Below, piece after piece: positions 1 through 12,129 of a DNA stretch of 64,000 bases. Origin of the DNA: Mesodorylaimus sp. YZB2_4 (taxonomy: Eukaryota > Nematoda > Enoplea > Dorylaimida > Dorylaimidae); NCBI GenBank assembly GCA_030248295.1, contig JASANH010000072.1, positions 186,001 through 250,000 of the forward strand, written 5' to 3'. The notes under the pieces are model-generated. The model had not been told where the DNA came from. It was given only the letters and a program-made list of their open reading frames with translations, and ran no database searches. A program made the position numbers and the translations under genes. Position 1 is the stretch's first letter. Each line of letters begins with the position of its first letter.

Positions 1-40
1 ATTATCGGCTAAAAACGGTCGAGCTGTCGAATTTCTTCGG

Positions 41-3000
41 ATGGACTATTTATACAAGCTCCGATCGGCCGTGTCGACGGTCAAGTCGACAGTGGAGTCG
101 GCATTGCCTGGGAATCCGATCAGTCGAGAATACGAGACTACGATCGCTGTGGCCAGTGCTGGTCCTTCGTTGTGTTGGACGATTTATGACGGATTTAAGA
201 AAAGTAGTAAACAGGTAAGGTTTCTTAAAGAAATTATTGGCACATAAAATCGATATCGACTGTTCAGGAAGTCTCAGTGTGGTGGTTAGAAAAACGTCAT
301 ATCGAGAAATGGCCACCACGAGATCGAGACATGTTTTTGGAAATTGTGAAACGTGGGATTCAACAATTGACTCGACTACGTCATCCGCGATTATTGGTCA
401 TCGAACACGCGTTGGAGGAGTCGAAGTAAGTTTGGATGTGGAAAAAAATAATACGCTTTGTTTCTTCGATTTCAATAGTTTGTTTTGTGACATCAAACTT
501 GCTGGTTTGACTCTTTGTCAGAGTTACACTTTTTGTAATTTCTAAACTTGTTGGAATTGTGTTTCGCTGACCCCAAAGGTGCAGTCAATAATTTTTCGGC
601 CACCATATCGAGGATTTATCCAGTTCTTAATTTTCTCTGAATTCATATGTTTTTCAGAGATTCGCTGGCTTTTTGTACGGAACCAGTTTTGGCCAGTTTA
701 GCCAACATTCTCTATCCACCGTCAACTTACGGGCCCGGTATCAACGACGATACGACGGGCACACCAGCCATCACCGAAGCGGCCGCTAATGAACTGAGGA
801 ATTTTGTGTTGGAAGATGTGGAAGTGAAGATGGGGTTTAAAGAAGTAATCTTTAATTACTCTCTTTCGTATTAGATTTATCGAACTTATTTCTCACAGGT
901 TGTCGAAGCGCTTCGATTTTTGCATTTTGACGCGCGTATGATTCATCGAAATATTCGACCCGAATCAATTATTATTACTAAACGAAATGCGTGGAAATTG
1001 GCTGGCTTCGAATTTTGTCTAGCTAGCATCGCCGCTCCTGACCAACCGGTGGGTTAACTATTGGCTTACGTTCAAACTTTTTTGAGAATTTGGAAAAACT
1101 GTAGCAGGAAACAGGAAACTGCGCAGTTCCGGCCAAAGAATTTTTTAAAATCCACTTTTGTCGGGGTTCTTACTGGGCTGGGAAACCTGGAAAAGTTAAC
1201 GAGAACGGGAATTTTCAAGTCGAAATCAGGAAAAACTGATAGGCTGCATTTTGGGGCTGCCATTTTTAATCACGCGCCCTTTCGATCTTACCTACTGATC
1301 ATGCAGGAAGTCAGAAAATTCGTTGAAACCATTTGAATAGGTGTAAAAATCATTGATACCATTGATAATTAATTAATAATTTCAATTTTTCGTTCTTGAG
1401 ACCGATATTCAGCTGTTTCTTGAAATCTGTCCTCACATTTCGACATAAGCAGCAGATCAGAATCGATAATTCAAATTTTGCGGGTTTTGACTTTCTGACC
1501 TGGCCCAGCCCAGCCCACAACCCGTCTGGATCAGGCCTGGATAACAATATGAAATAGCTAGAAACCGCACATTTGACCCGCTAAAAAGTGCTAAGATGAA
1601 TTACTTTCAGGCGTCCTTTCCGAACGTTGATTACGACACGCAATGCCCATCTTTCGCACGACCCCAGTTGGACTTTTCGGCGCCCGAATTGCCGTTGGGT
1701 GGACGCGTGGACGTCGCGTCGGACATCTACTCGCTCGGATTAGTGCTGTTTTGCGTGTTCAACAAAGGCAAACGATTATTCGAGTACAAGGACGACATCG
1801 CGGTATTTCGAAAGAATAGTGAGAGTGTAAGTGCAAAGTGGTGTGAGGCTAAGAAAGGGTGGCTCTTTTCCAGGTGAGCTGCTGATTTTGCACCGGCTTT
1901 CTTCAGTGTATGTACAAAGGTAATTTGCGTGAAAAATGTGGATTTTCCCGCCATTGTATAAATTTGAATATGGATAGATATGTGCAGCAAAAAGGGCTTT
2001 GAAAGATCCTTTTCCAGGATCCTTTTCAGTCGATCAAGCCCAGACGGGTTTGCCCTAACCGTCCATTCCCTGTGCTGTGGGTGCCAACGACCATCATGCG
2101 TGGAATTTTAGAATTGACTATGTTGTATTCTTTCAGATGCGAACACTGGCGCCTGGGAAATTGATCTCGGCACCAGAACTTATGCGCGACGATTTGAAAT
2201 TGTGTTTGCAATTCACACCCGAATTGAGACCGGATGCAGCGCAGTTACTTTTGGTAAGTGTAATCTTTTTATTGTTGCAAAAAAGATGTTTATTTTGTTA
2301 TTTCAGATTAAATATTTCGAAGATCCGGATGTGAAAACATTGACGAGTCTGGAATCGTTGCGATTGATCGATGGCTTGGAGAAAGCGAATTTTTTCAAAA
2401 CGTTGCCAGCTACATTTTCGGCCTATCCAAAGGTGAGGATGGAGGGAGGAGGTGGTACCTGATTGCTGGGGAATACATAGATTTGTGGGTAGCCAACAAA
2501 ATTTTACCTGAATTATGGAATTGATTGTGGCTGACTGTGGCCATGAGACAGAGGACACGGGTAGCAGAAGTTTTTGTTTTTCAGCGAGTCCTAACTCGGC
2601 GAGTACTGCCAGCACTGGCCGACGAAATGCGAGTACATCCGCAAACTGTGCCCATGGTGTTGCCATCCGTTCTACAAGCGGCTGAATTATTGGATCAGAG
2701 GGAATTCGCCAAATTCGCTTTGCCAGCCTTGGAACCGGTTTTGCAATTGGAGCGAGCATATCAGGTAAGCACGCTTTTTTGGGCGGGATTTTTTGCACTT
2801 TTTGATTGCCCCTTTTGAAAATCCGTTTATCTGAACTGCTGTTAGGAGCGTGCGTTTTCGAAGTCTTCTTGGGTGTGGAACGTATGAGATGTCCTTTTCA
2901 GGCCTGGCATTTGGTTCTGCAGAAAGTAGATCTGATCGTGTCGAAATTGTCGTTGGAGGATTCGCGTCGTTTGTTGGTTCCGATGGCGTGCAGTGCGTTG

Positions 3001-6000
3001 GAGTCGGATTCGGCCGCGTTGCACGAAACGTGTGCCCAGTGTCTGCACAAGTTGACCCCCTTGATCGATTCGGATACGATGCGGAAAAGGATCGTGCCGA
3101 GGTTGTTGGCATTGGCTACTGATATCAATGTGCTGTCGGTGAGTGGTGTGCATATGGGGTGGGCAGGAAGGTTAGGATACCTGGGCTAAGGAAGAGGTCT
3201 GAGACGTTCCCTCAATTTGGGGTGGTCGTGTGGTGCTTAAAGTATATGAGAATATCTTCAGGTCGCTGACGGTAAGAAGGCCCTTGAAAATTTGGTTTGA
3301 GTGGGATGGGAAGTGTTGTTGTAACCAGCGCACCCACACGGCGGGAGATTCGAGAGATCGAAGTTTCTAGGACAAGAAACTCGGACTACAGTAGAGAAGC
3401 CTCTCCACTATACCTGCCGCTGAAACATTAACCAGAGTGGTTGACGCTTCTAGCCGGGGGTAATCGATCCAGGAATGCTAGTTGCACTAGGTAACGTTTG
3501 GCGTTCAGTTGGAAGTGTGAGTCAGGAAGCAAGAAACTCGTCGACGGATTGTAGACTCACCTGGGAATCAGTGAAGGGAAGACTCCTAAAATTGGTTGTG
3601 CTGTGGGTGTACTGAAATGCTGAAGCACATGATGCACAGTGAAGATGCTCCCAACCACAGACAGGGCGAACAAGGCTAGAAGCACGGTTCATCAGAGCTG
3701 CATACGCTAGGTCGCCCGCCTATTCATGTAGCAAAATGATGGGACCAAATCTGCACGGCACGAGTAGCAGGCTGTCGATCCCAGATAAGGGTTAGCGTCC
3801 GCTCGGGATCCCGATCCTGATACCGGTCAGAATCGCCCCTCCCAAACCCGATCCCCTATAAAAAATGGTCAGGACCAAGTATGGGCAAGGGGTAAACCCC
3901 CACCCCCTGTTGGGCCGGCCAGGACATTGAACCCTTCCTCTCGAACCCCCCCCCCCCCACCTCAGGTCCAGCAGGAAGAAAGAAAAGGAAGGAAGCAAAA
4001 GCGATCAAATTTTATCTTGGCTGGACCAAGACCTGACCAGACTGAGCAAGCCCTGGCCTCCAAGCACAGGCCAATTGTCCAGCCAGCCTATAATACTCTA
4101 TGTAAACAGTCATACAATTCACTCACTCGACTCGACCCAAACCTGACCTGGCCTTACCCGTCTCACACGCAATCAGATGGCGATCTGATCGGATCTCTAC
4201 CCCTCCCCCCCTTCTACCCAAAAAACCCAGCCGATCTTGCCCATATTTAGTCGGGACTGAATGTTGTGGAGACGTGTGAGGAAGGGGAAGGGGAGAGGGA
4301 GGGAACGTTTTAGAAGGGTAAGCTGGTGAAACTTTGGTGTATGATTGAACTGATAAGGAGGAAGGAAAGGAAGGGATTTGTTTGCTGATTAGTGACTAAT
4401 TCTATGCTTTCTTTGCTTGCATGATTTCGAATGCAATGATAAATACTGCGCAAAAAGTTTTTGGCTCTATATTTGGTGGCTACTTGGCATTGGTTGTAGA
4501 ATACCTACACCGAATAACACTGAAAATCCTGATCCTGGATTGAGCAAGTCCTGATCCCGAACGAACGCTAATAAGGACATGTTACATTTCAGGTGCGTGT
4601 GAATGCCCTGCTGTGCTTGGGTCGGATGTTGGACAATTTGGAAAAGTGGCAAGTGACTGAGCAAATTCTACCAGCTTTAGCCAAGATTCAGTCACGTGAT
4701 CCGGCCGTCTTGATGGCTGTTTTGGGTAAGTCATGTCATGTCATACTTAATCCATAGCCAAGCACCACACAGCGCACTCGAGGGCTAAGGAACAAATATT
4801 TGACAATCATTTTGTACCGAGACGGGAGTCGAACCCTCCTCTGTAAAAGCGCACCCAGCGTGAGAGGCAGACGCCTTAACCCGCTAGGCCACGACCCCGA
4901 TGCTATGCTATCATCGATTTTTTAGGTTTCAAAGTGTTCATAATTTTTAGGCGTGTTTCGTTTGTCGTTCAACTGCGCCAAATTGGGTGGATTGGGACGC
5001 GATGTATGCGCCAAGGTGTGCTTACCATTTCTGGTCACGTCGTGCGTGGAACAGGCGTTGAATGCTCGTCAATTCGAGGCGTTCATGTCGTTGATCAAGG
5101 ACATGTTGAACAAAGTGGAGACGGAACAGAGAAGACGGTTGGAACAGGCGCCGAGTGGCGGGACGACGGTGGAGGAAACGAATGCATTCAATAATACTAA
5201 TCATAGTGGCAATGATTTGAAAGTGAGCCAATGGGTTAGTTCTGACCAGAAATTCAAATTGCAAAATTGGCGGGAAAACATTAGAATGAGAAAACAAATT
5301 CGATATTTTTAGGGTTCCAATGATAAACTGGCATCGCTTGCGGCAGCGCCGACAAAACCAGCGAGTGAAAATCGAGTATGTTAAATTTTAGACTTTTAGT
5401 ATGGTGTAAAATGTTTTACACGTTTTTTTAGGGCGGTTCTTTAAGTTTGGAAGAAAAACGACGATTGGCTGCTGAACAAGAGAAAACCTTGCAATTACGT
5501 CAATCGACACCATTGGAACCAATGAGTAAAATGAAGTCACCACCAACGTCCGGCTTAGATAGTTCGTTGAGTGGTCTGCTCTCATCACCGCCCTCGTCCA
5601 GTTCATCGCTGAGCAGCATCCTCACGCCGCACAATTTCTCATTAACATCGCCACCATCGTCGTCGCAATCGAAATCCAGTTCCATGGACCCATTCGCTTC
5701 GTTGAATGCATTTTCGATGACGCAGCCTCGCATTCCCACTTTGACTAGTCCGACCGGTCCGGTTCGCCCTGCGAGCATGGCCACGCAGTCGCCAGCATGG
5801 CCGAGTGGAATATCCCCGATTCGACCACCACCTCCGCCGGCATCGTTGAACATGGCCAATGTGAGTAGACCGATCAATACCATCATTCCCCCACCACCCG
5901 GGCCAGCACCAAGCGCATTCGTCAAAGCCGCACCTTCGATGGGAAACTCGGTGAATTGGCATCAATCGAATATGATCGACGCAAATCTCAATTCGGCATT

Positions 6001-6070
6001 CAGTCAACAACAACTGCCTAAACCATCAAAACCGAAGGCCCAGGATGAGTTGGCTGATTTATTAGGATAG
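41..6070 (+). CDS. SCYL2: SCYL2-type (SCY1-like 2) pseudokinase, 13 exons
   Basis: Exons: 41-214, 268-425, 658-844, 899-1048, 1611-1826, 2137-2253, 2307-2432, 2585-2764, 2902-3138, 4593-4725, 4951-5222, 5313-5375, 5432-6070. Phases join to 883 aa (human SCYL2 is about 929). SCYL2 is a clathrin-coat-associated pseudokinase of endosome/Golgi traffic. The N-terminal kinase-like domain carries the family string QLTRLRHPRLL (exon 2). The catalytic loop reads HRNIRPE instead of HRDLKxxN, and the DFG position reads GFE, so activity is not expected. HEAT-like helices follow (exons 7-11; LNKVETEQRRRLEQ near 5110-5150). The last exon starts SLEEKRRLAAEQE as in SCYL2, then is Ser/Pro-rich and disordered, with a DPF tripeptide (5687-5695) of the AP-2 ear-binding type, and ends DELADLLG like vertebrate NDLKDLFG. 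The ATG lies 40 bases from the window edge and starts the known family N-terminus. The repeat-laden intron is 3139-4592. Confidence 0.93.
3413..3480 (+). repeat. Recurrent ~65-base module, diverged copy 1
   Basis: This contains GCTGAAACATTAACC, a degenerate inverted GGTTGACG arm, then AGCCGGGGGTAATCGATCC. It is the most diverged member of a family whose best copies are at 23139-23210, 25361-25440 and 48943-49040. The middle hairpin-like CAACCCGACGGGTTG is damaged here. Confidence 0.6.
3793..4570. mobile_element. hAT-like non-autonomous element 1 (778 bp)
   Basis: The terminal inverted repeat (TIR) is 5' TAGCGTCCGCTCGGGATC, matched at the right end by the complement of TAGCGTTCGTTCGGGATC (two differences). 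It is flanked by ATAAGGGT (3785-3792) and ATAAGGAC (4571-4578), an 8-base target duplication with two changes. The subterminal parts repeat GATCCCGATCCTGAT-like words and there is a C-run at 3946-3958. No transposase frame is visible. TAG-ends with an 8-base duplication fit the hAT superfamily. Confidence 0.8.
4761..4899 (-). repeat. tRNA-Glu-like SINE, family A, copy 1
   Basis: Read on the minus strand, this starts with a tRNA-like head. A D-arm-like GGCCTAGCGGGTTAAGGC is followed by the loop CTCTCAC (anticodon CTC) and a B-box GGTTCGACTCC. The acceptor stem does not close properly and the variable region is swollen, so it is not a working tRNA. A tail follows: AAAATGATTGTC, then GCCCTCGAGTGCGCTGTG. 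Head and tail recur at 26960-27077 and 30654-30899. It lies in SCYL2 intron 10. Confidence 0.75.
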
Positions 6071-6364
6071 GATTGTCGTGTTTTATTTATTGCATTCTTG
6101 TCATGTCCCGGCTCGTCTTCGCTGGTCCTCGGTTAGGGAGCTTTGCTTGGTCGCCTGAAGTCGTATTGCAACGGTTGATCGAAAATCACTATTTTTGGGA
6201 CACCCTGGTCGCATGCCAAGAAATATTCTACTTAGCCCCAATGACATGATTACAACAAAAAGCCATAAGAGTACTAGTTTCCAAATTATACGAGAAAATT
6301 TTGCCTCTTTTATCTCCAGAAAATTCTTAGGTACATAAAAAACAGTCGTTGAACAATTCACTGC
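6071..6364. other. Convergent 3' intergenic space
   Basis: This is the space between the SCYL2 and FAF2 stop codons and presumably holds both 3' UTRs. I see no other coding signal or named repeat. Confidence 0.6.
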
Positions 6365-9004
6365 TTACGCTTCATTATCCTGTACCAGCAAAGTGACAGC
6401 TCCAGTCAATCCGGCCTGTTCGAATGTGGCAATTTGTGTTTGGTCTTGGTCATCGTCCAAACGAATACAACGCAACGTTTTCCTCGGATAAACATTTTGA
6501 ATAGAAAAATTTTGTGGACATTCGTCGTGTGACAATGCCACTTTGTACAAAAGTTCCAATGAGTCGTTTACCAAGAATCGACGTTCCAATCGCGCACCAC
6601 TGGGAAATTTCAAATTGACGCGTACAATATCGCCTGATTCTGGCTCGCATGGCAAACAACGACGAATTTCTTCGCGACGTAGCTGAAATTGACGAATTTG
6701 CTCCAAACGTTCTCGTTCCAATCGTTCTTCTTCGCGAGCTTGTTCTTGTTTTTGACGTTCCTCTTCGGCTCGACGTCGTTCTTTTTCTCGATCAACACGA
6801 AGACTTTCTTGAAACGCCACTTCTTGCTGTTGACGAAGTATCTGATTTTGTTGTTGATGCTGCCTGAAAATGGAGACAAGGGATGGACACTCTCAAGAAC
6901 ACACTTTACCTTTTTCTTGCCCCGCCGTAACCAGCCAAATCAATCATACGAAATGCGTAAAATATGGTGTCAGACTAGGAATCTCTCCTCATAATGCTCA
7001 GTCAGACTCTTCTCACCTTTCTTGTCGAGCCAATCGCAAGTAAATATCATTGTCATTGACAGCCAGGTTCAAAACCTGCAGCAGCTCGTCTGTCGTGCAA
7101 AATCCTTCTTGACGTACGGCCACCACCATACGATTATCCCGTTGGCATATCAAAGCCAGAAATGGATATGTTGTCTCGCGCATGGCCAACGATACTGAAA
7201 TGTTTCCCTTACATTTTTTCTAGGAAACCCCTGCCCCTCTAATTCTTGACCCTTGTAATCGACGTCTGCAGTTTCCTCAGAGTCCTACCATTACTGGCAT
7301 GTGAACTGTTTCAGTTCATCAGAGTAAAAGCAGCTAATCTGAAACGATATTTTACCCTATCGATGCACACATGTGCTATTCTGGGTTTCGGTACAATTGG
7401 TTTTGATAGAAAAAGAATCATTCTTAATCAGTGAGTAAAATATAGTTTCAGATGAGACATTCTCTCGGCTTTACAGAGAAATACGCAACGACTGATTCAA
7501 CCTGACCTGTCGCTCTCACTCAAACAGACTATCCTGTCTCCAACTCACCTCGATATCCCTCCGATAATCGAATTGAACATCCCCAAAAAAGCATGTCTTT
7601 ACTATTTACGAATTCCATCAATCGACCATCGCAAAGTGTTTCCCTCAAAATACAATTATCATGACTAGAAATTTAAAAAATTTTAGGCGTCTTACCTGCA
7701 AAAACGATTCGTATGTTGATGCAGATCGCTGTGCAAATAAATCAATAAATACTTCAATTCTCGTTTGGCATCATTAAGAGCCTGAAACGAAAAAAATTAA
7801 ACGAAATTGCAAAATTTAAATTTTTGAAAAACACTTTTTACCATGCTGTAAGTGCCCTGATAGAAATTGGGATGTGCAGTACCGTATTTGGTATTGAAAT
7901 CAGCAACAAACTGAGCCACGTCGGCCACTGGATCTGTAACGGCTCGACGAAACGGTGAGAAGAAAAGTTGATCTAAAACAATAAATTCGGGGTTTTCGAA
8001 AAAAATTCAAAAAATCATGATTTCAAAAACCTACAAATGAAAGAAAGCAGATCCCAAACACTCGCCGTCACGAAACGTATAGGCAGCGTAACCAAAGACA
8101 CCACCCACTGAAACCACGATTCCGGTTCATTCTGCCTGAAATTTAAAAAAACTAGCGGTAGTAAAAAATGCAAAAAGGTAGCCAAGAGCGCAAACACTAA
8201 ATTTTGGGCTTGATGGCATTGATTACATTTTTAAGCTTGCAGCGTACGTTATTGGCTTTCGTTACGAAGGCAACGAAAAAGTAGGGATGGTCCTCCCTCT
8301 CATGGGCCAACCTAAACTGCGTAAATGCCGCCTGCCACCCTGATGAATGTACTTACGCAGCACGAACTGGTCTTTGTTGAACGGCCGCCGCAGCTTGCAT
8401 TTCTTCTTGCAGTCGATTATTGGCAATATTTTCCATTCGTTCGCGAGACATCACCGACGGCTGGCCCTCCTTTTCGTTCAGATATTCCTGAATGGCCATC
8501 TTAAAAAAGAAAAATCAGTGACGCGCATGATCTTGACCCGTTTCACCCGCCCTTTCGATGTTGGATCGAGTCCCCAAAATATTCGTTGGCCCTATACTTT
8601 CTAGATGAATGCCGAATCTTGACAAAAACTATACTTTCAGCAGTGGCAATTCTGTTTCGCAAAGTCACTTGGTTACATGCACAGCATATGAATTTTCCAC
8701 ACCCGAGTACAATAGGTTAGTTTCCATTCTTACCTCGAGATCCCATTCACAGCGTTCTAGAAAATCGGTAGCAATAGAGTCGTCGTCTACACCGCAGACT
8801 TCCTAAAATTGGTAATTATCAAGATACGTTCTAAGCCGCTGAACGTTTTAACTTCGAACGATATGAACTAGCAGCTGGGCGGGCCTACTCTATACCTGAT
8901 GTACACCCTAAGAATGCCTTCACGTGCGCGAATTCAAGTCAAATCCAAAAATTTATTCGCACCTTGAAACTATTAATTAATTGAGCCCTTCCATCTTCTG
9001 CCAT
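6365..9004 (-). CDS. FAF2: FAF2/UBXD8-type UBX-domain protein, 9 exons
   Basis: In transcript order the exons are 9004-8963, 8802-8734, 8499-8357, 8135-8035, 7972-7842, 7781-7696, 7643-7549, 7194-7017, 6863-6365. This gives 447 aa (human FAF2 is about 445). In the family, the protein sits in ER and lipid-droplet membranes and recruits p97/VCP for degradation of ubiquitinated clients. Visible parts are an N-terminal UBA-like segment (ATDFLERCEWDLE), a hydrophobic hairpin (WFQWVVSLVTLPIRFV), a thioredoxin-like UAS domain (FYQGTYS, ALNDAKRELKYLLIYLH, MLFWGCS, EGYR), a charged coiled coil and a C-terminal UBX domain (VNLKFPSGARLERRF) ending LLVQDNEA. It is convergent with SCYL2; the stop codons are 295 bases apart. 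The start ATG is followed at once by the UBA helix. Confidence 0.92.
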
Positions 9005-9909
9005 CTTCTTTTAATAATCGTGAAATAAACACTCAAAAATACGATATCGCAGAAACAAACGACAACAAATAAAAGAGGAGATGAAATCAAATCGGACGAC
9101 CTACAGTAAGAAATACGTCGTCAGCAAAGAATCGCACACCTGACAAAGGTGCGTTCAAAATAGGCGCGAATTTAAAAATTTAATTGCAGTGACTTGTCTG
9201 ACGCTGTTAGGTCCAATAAAAAGTGAGGGCTACATTTTCATCAGGCCAGTTGGAAAAATGCCAAGTCGGAACAACCCTGATTGGAAAACTAAAGATAAAT
9301 GCCAAGAGTACACTGCCTCGAACAGTTCTTCCTTTTCCCACAAAACCCTGCAGGACCATTACATCGGCACTTCAAAAACCGCCAGGCCAAATCAGCTAAG
9401 TCTTGGATGTGGAAGTATTAGAACATCGATTCAACCACGTCTAGTTTGGACAAGCACGTTTCGAAAAAATGATGATGATGATCTGGACGCTGTCAACTTC
9501 TGGCTACCAGATATATTTGAAATCCTCCTGTGCCCACAGCGTCGATATATGTAAATTTAAATGATAATTTGGCTGCTCCGCTATTCGAATCGGATCGATG
9601 GACTGCCATCAAAACGATACCATGGCTGACTTACAGCTGTGCTGGCTTGTGCGGTGGAGCTCCTTATGGGGATGGGCTCCCAGCTCATGGGCGTCCTAGA
9701 CCGAGTATGGGCCATCCATAAAGGTCAACCGCAGCCTTGGGGGAGGGCCTTAGCAAAAAGTGGCCAGCTGCGGTCGGGGGAGGGGGAGGGGTAGCGGCCA
9801 ATGGTCGACCGCAGCAAATTTTAAACTTTCGATGACGGCAAAAAAAAAACACTTTTTATTTTCTCCTAGGTCGTTCATTCTCGATAATGCAATTTTGGGT
9901 TCATCAGGC
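9005..9909. other. Region upstream of FAF2, no supported gene
   Basis: Open frames here are short and lack family motifs or consistent splice sites. Around 9720-9850 there are G-rich stretches with GCGGTCG and GTCGACCGCAG words, which recur near 11945-12000 and 12385-12480. That suggests further repeat debris. Confidence 0.5.
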
Positions 9910-11081
9910 TAGACACCGGATCAGGTCGGGTTCAACCCGACCCGACCCGACCCGAAAGTCCCTGACCCCAAATTTCGGGTCGGGTTGACCCGAATTCGGT
10001 ATAAGTAGTTGAAGTTCCTCGCCATACAAACCATTCACAAATGCTCAGAACGTGGTGGCGTTGGTGTAAAGGTGACTGTGAGAAAATACGAGGTATAGAC
10101 ATCACGAAGACAAATCTGCATCTTTTGTTATTCCCTAGTTATCCTTAGTAAATGCAATGACGTTCCTTCATATTTCCCACGATAGTGGCCAAATAATTTT
10201 TTGAAAACCTCAGATCTAAAAGCGACTAGGGTCTGTTCACTGGAGACAAGATTTAACCAGTCCGAAATATAGGCGTGAATAATTGAGACAACTCTGTCAT
10301 AACTTTCGGAGTCTGAGACAGCTTATCCTCGGTTAAACAAAGAAATACCTAAATATATATGAGCCCCAGGCTAGAGTTGCATCTAGTCTTCACAAAAGAT
10401 ATTGCTTACAAAGTCATATTGTGCTGGACACTAGCTCCTGTCAGAACCTCCACTACTGATGGAGGGATGTGAGGGTACCTATCACCTTTGAATACAGCAT
10501 TTTGCAGTGGTAACATGGATGGTGGTCAAGGGGGGCTATTATTGGTAAATATTTGATGTTTGCACAGACTATACTGCTCTTGCAGCCAGGTTACCCAGGA
10601 AGTTATGTCATATTCTGGAATCAAATGTGATTGTAGATACCCTACGACCTGCTAATAGTTATCAATTCCTTCTTATGTTAGAGTATGGCTAGTCCCTCAT
10701 TCATCAGAGTTGACAAGAATGTTTATGAGAACTCTCACATATGGACCTCCCTTTCCAGAAATTACTCAGAAAAATTGGTCATTCTCACAGCTTACAATTT
10801 GTGTGACATTCTCGGAAGTTACGCAGAATGAGAACTGGAATGATAGACTTTGTGCATGCATGCATGAAGCATATACTGCGAATCCTGGAGTCGAACAACT
10901 ACGAAAAGGTTTCTGTAGCTGCTTATAGTAGTAACTTGCAAAATTTCTGTATTTTTTACCCGTTTGACCCGATCTTTCAAAAAAGTGACCCGACCCGATT
11001 TTGACCCGACCCGACCCAAAATTTTGCTGACCCGACCCGACCCGACCCGACCCGAAAGTTCCTGACCCGATCCGGGGTCTA
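9910..11081. mobile_element. hAT-like non-autonomous element 2 (1172 bp)
   Basis: The left end TAGACACCGGATCAGGTC pairs with the complement of the right end, TAGACCCCGGATCGGGTC. Flanks are CATCAGGC and ATCAGGAC, near-identical 8-base sequences that fit a worn target duplication. Both subterminal regions (9930-10005 and 10960-11070) are arrays of CCCGACCCGA / GGGTCGGGTT. The interior encodes nothing I recognise. About 130 internal bases (10800-10945) are shared in inverted orientation with 60632-60790. Confidence 0.72.
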
Positions 11082-11431
11082 ATCAGGACTCTTATTTCCA
11101 GCTGGAATGGCATCTGATCCAAAAGGGAAAAGTTGAGATGGCTCGGCTGGATTCGCCTTGCTGGCCCGCAGCCCTGACTGGGGTTCTGAGAGACGGAAGA
11201 CGGCAGTTTAGTAGCTTGTCGCTGACTGTGGACACCCGGCTCTGGGCGACACCCCTGCTGCTGTCAAATGGCGGACGCCCACCCAAGGAGTAGAGAATTG
11301 GGAAACTGTCCCCGAACACCAGTCGGGAAGGTCCCTAAGCTAAGCCTGAGCCCCTTCTCACCCAATATGCCCTCGTGTTAAGGTGCTCCCAGTGAAGACA
11401 CAGGGAACCTGCCGTGAGAGCTGGTCACCTC

Positions 11432-12121
11432 TAGGGATAGGTCAGGATCACCTTTCTCCGGGATCGGGATCAGGATTTTTTGTTAGAGGTCGTACATTGT
11501 TCTCACACACGAAGGAAATGAGTCTAGTTTCCTCACTAAAGCACACTTTAGTAATCCAGGTTTTTTAAGCTTTTTATCAGGTCGAGTTTCAGTCATTATA
11601 AATAGGCTGAAATTGATGAGTACGTTTGCACTTTCGATGTGCGTCCAGCAAGGTCAGCCTAGGCTAAGTAAAATTAGTGCTGCTATCATTATCGATTTGA
11701 GCCGATGCTGCTGTTGCCTCTTCATCGCTACTGTTTCATGGCAGATATGATGGATCAGAGTGTACCTGCCATGCTTATGCATATCATAATTATATGCAGA
11801 ATCCCGATGCGTCAATGGCAATAGATCCGCTCCATGAAGCAAAAAAGATTTTTTTCGAAGGAGATGGCATCTTGTCGAGCTCAAGAAAGCATAAGATGGA
11901 ACATTTCACAAAACTGCGTGTGGAAGGGGGGGGGGGGGTATGGCTGAAGTGGTCGGCATGCGGTCAGGAGGGGGGGTCAAAAATCGAGATTTCGTCGCTT
12001 CATCGCGGATATGATGGATCAGAGTGCACCTGCCATGCTTATGCATATCATAATCATTAGCAGAATCCCGATGCCTCAATGTCAGGATCGGGATTGGGAT
12101 CGGGATCCCAACCTATCCCTA
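11432..12121. mobile_element. hAT-like non-autonomous element 3 (690 bp)
   Basis: Ends are TAGGGATAGGTCAGGATC and the complement of GATCCCAACCTATCCCTA. The flanks 11424-11431 and 12122-12129 are both GTCACCTC, a perfect 8-base target duplication, so the boundaries are exact. The subterminal words are GGGATCGGGATCAGGA. Inside, a ~75-base direct repeat (11741-11816 and 12003-12083, each with ATGGATCAGAGTG and CCATGCTTATGCATATC) flanks a G-run (11926-11938). No transposase frame is present. Confidence 0.88.
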
Positions 12122-12129
12122 GTCACCTC

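Larger units (their letters stand above)
3139..4592 (+). other. Large SCYL2 intron 9 with repeats
   Basis: At 1454 bases this is by far the largest intron of the gene. It holds a diverged copy of the ~65-base recurrent module (about 3413-3480) and a complete hAT-like non-autonomous element (3793-4570) whose right target copy lies 14 bases before the splice acceptor. I see no exon in it. Intron 4 (1049-1610) and intron 5 (1827-2136) show no recognisable element apart from G/C-rich direct repeats near 1495-1540. Confidence 0.8.

Noticed and set aside
4800-4890. Functional tRNA gene on the minus strand
   Set aside because: The anticodon and T arms are recognisable, but the acceptor stem fails and the variable region is too long; a SINE tail follows.
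9189-9721. Overlapping plus-strand frames upstream of FAF2
   Set aside because: Composition is noncoding-like, frames overlap each other, and no family motif is present.
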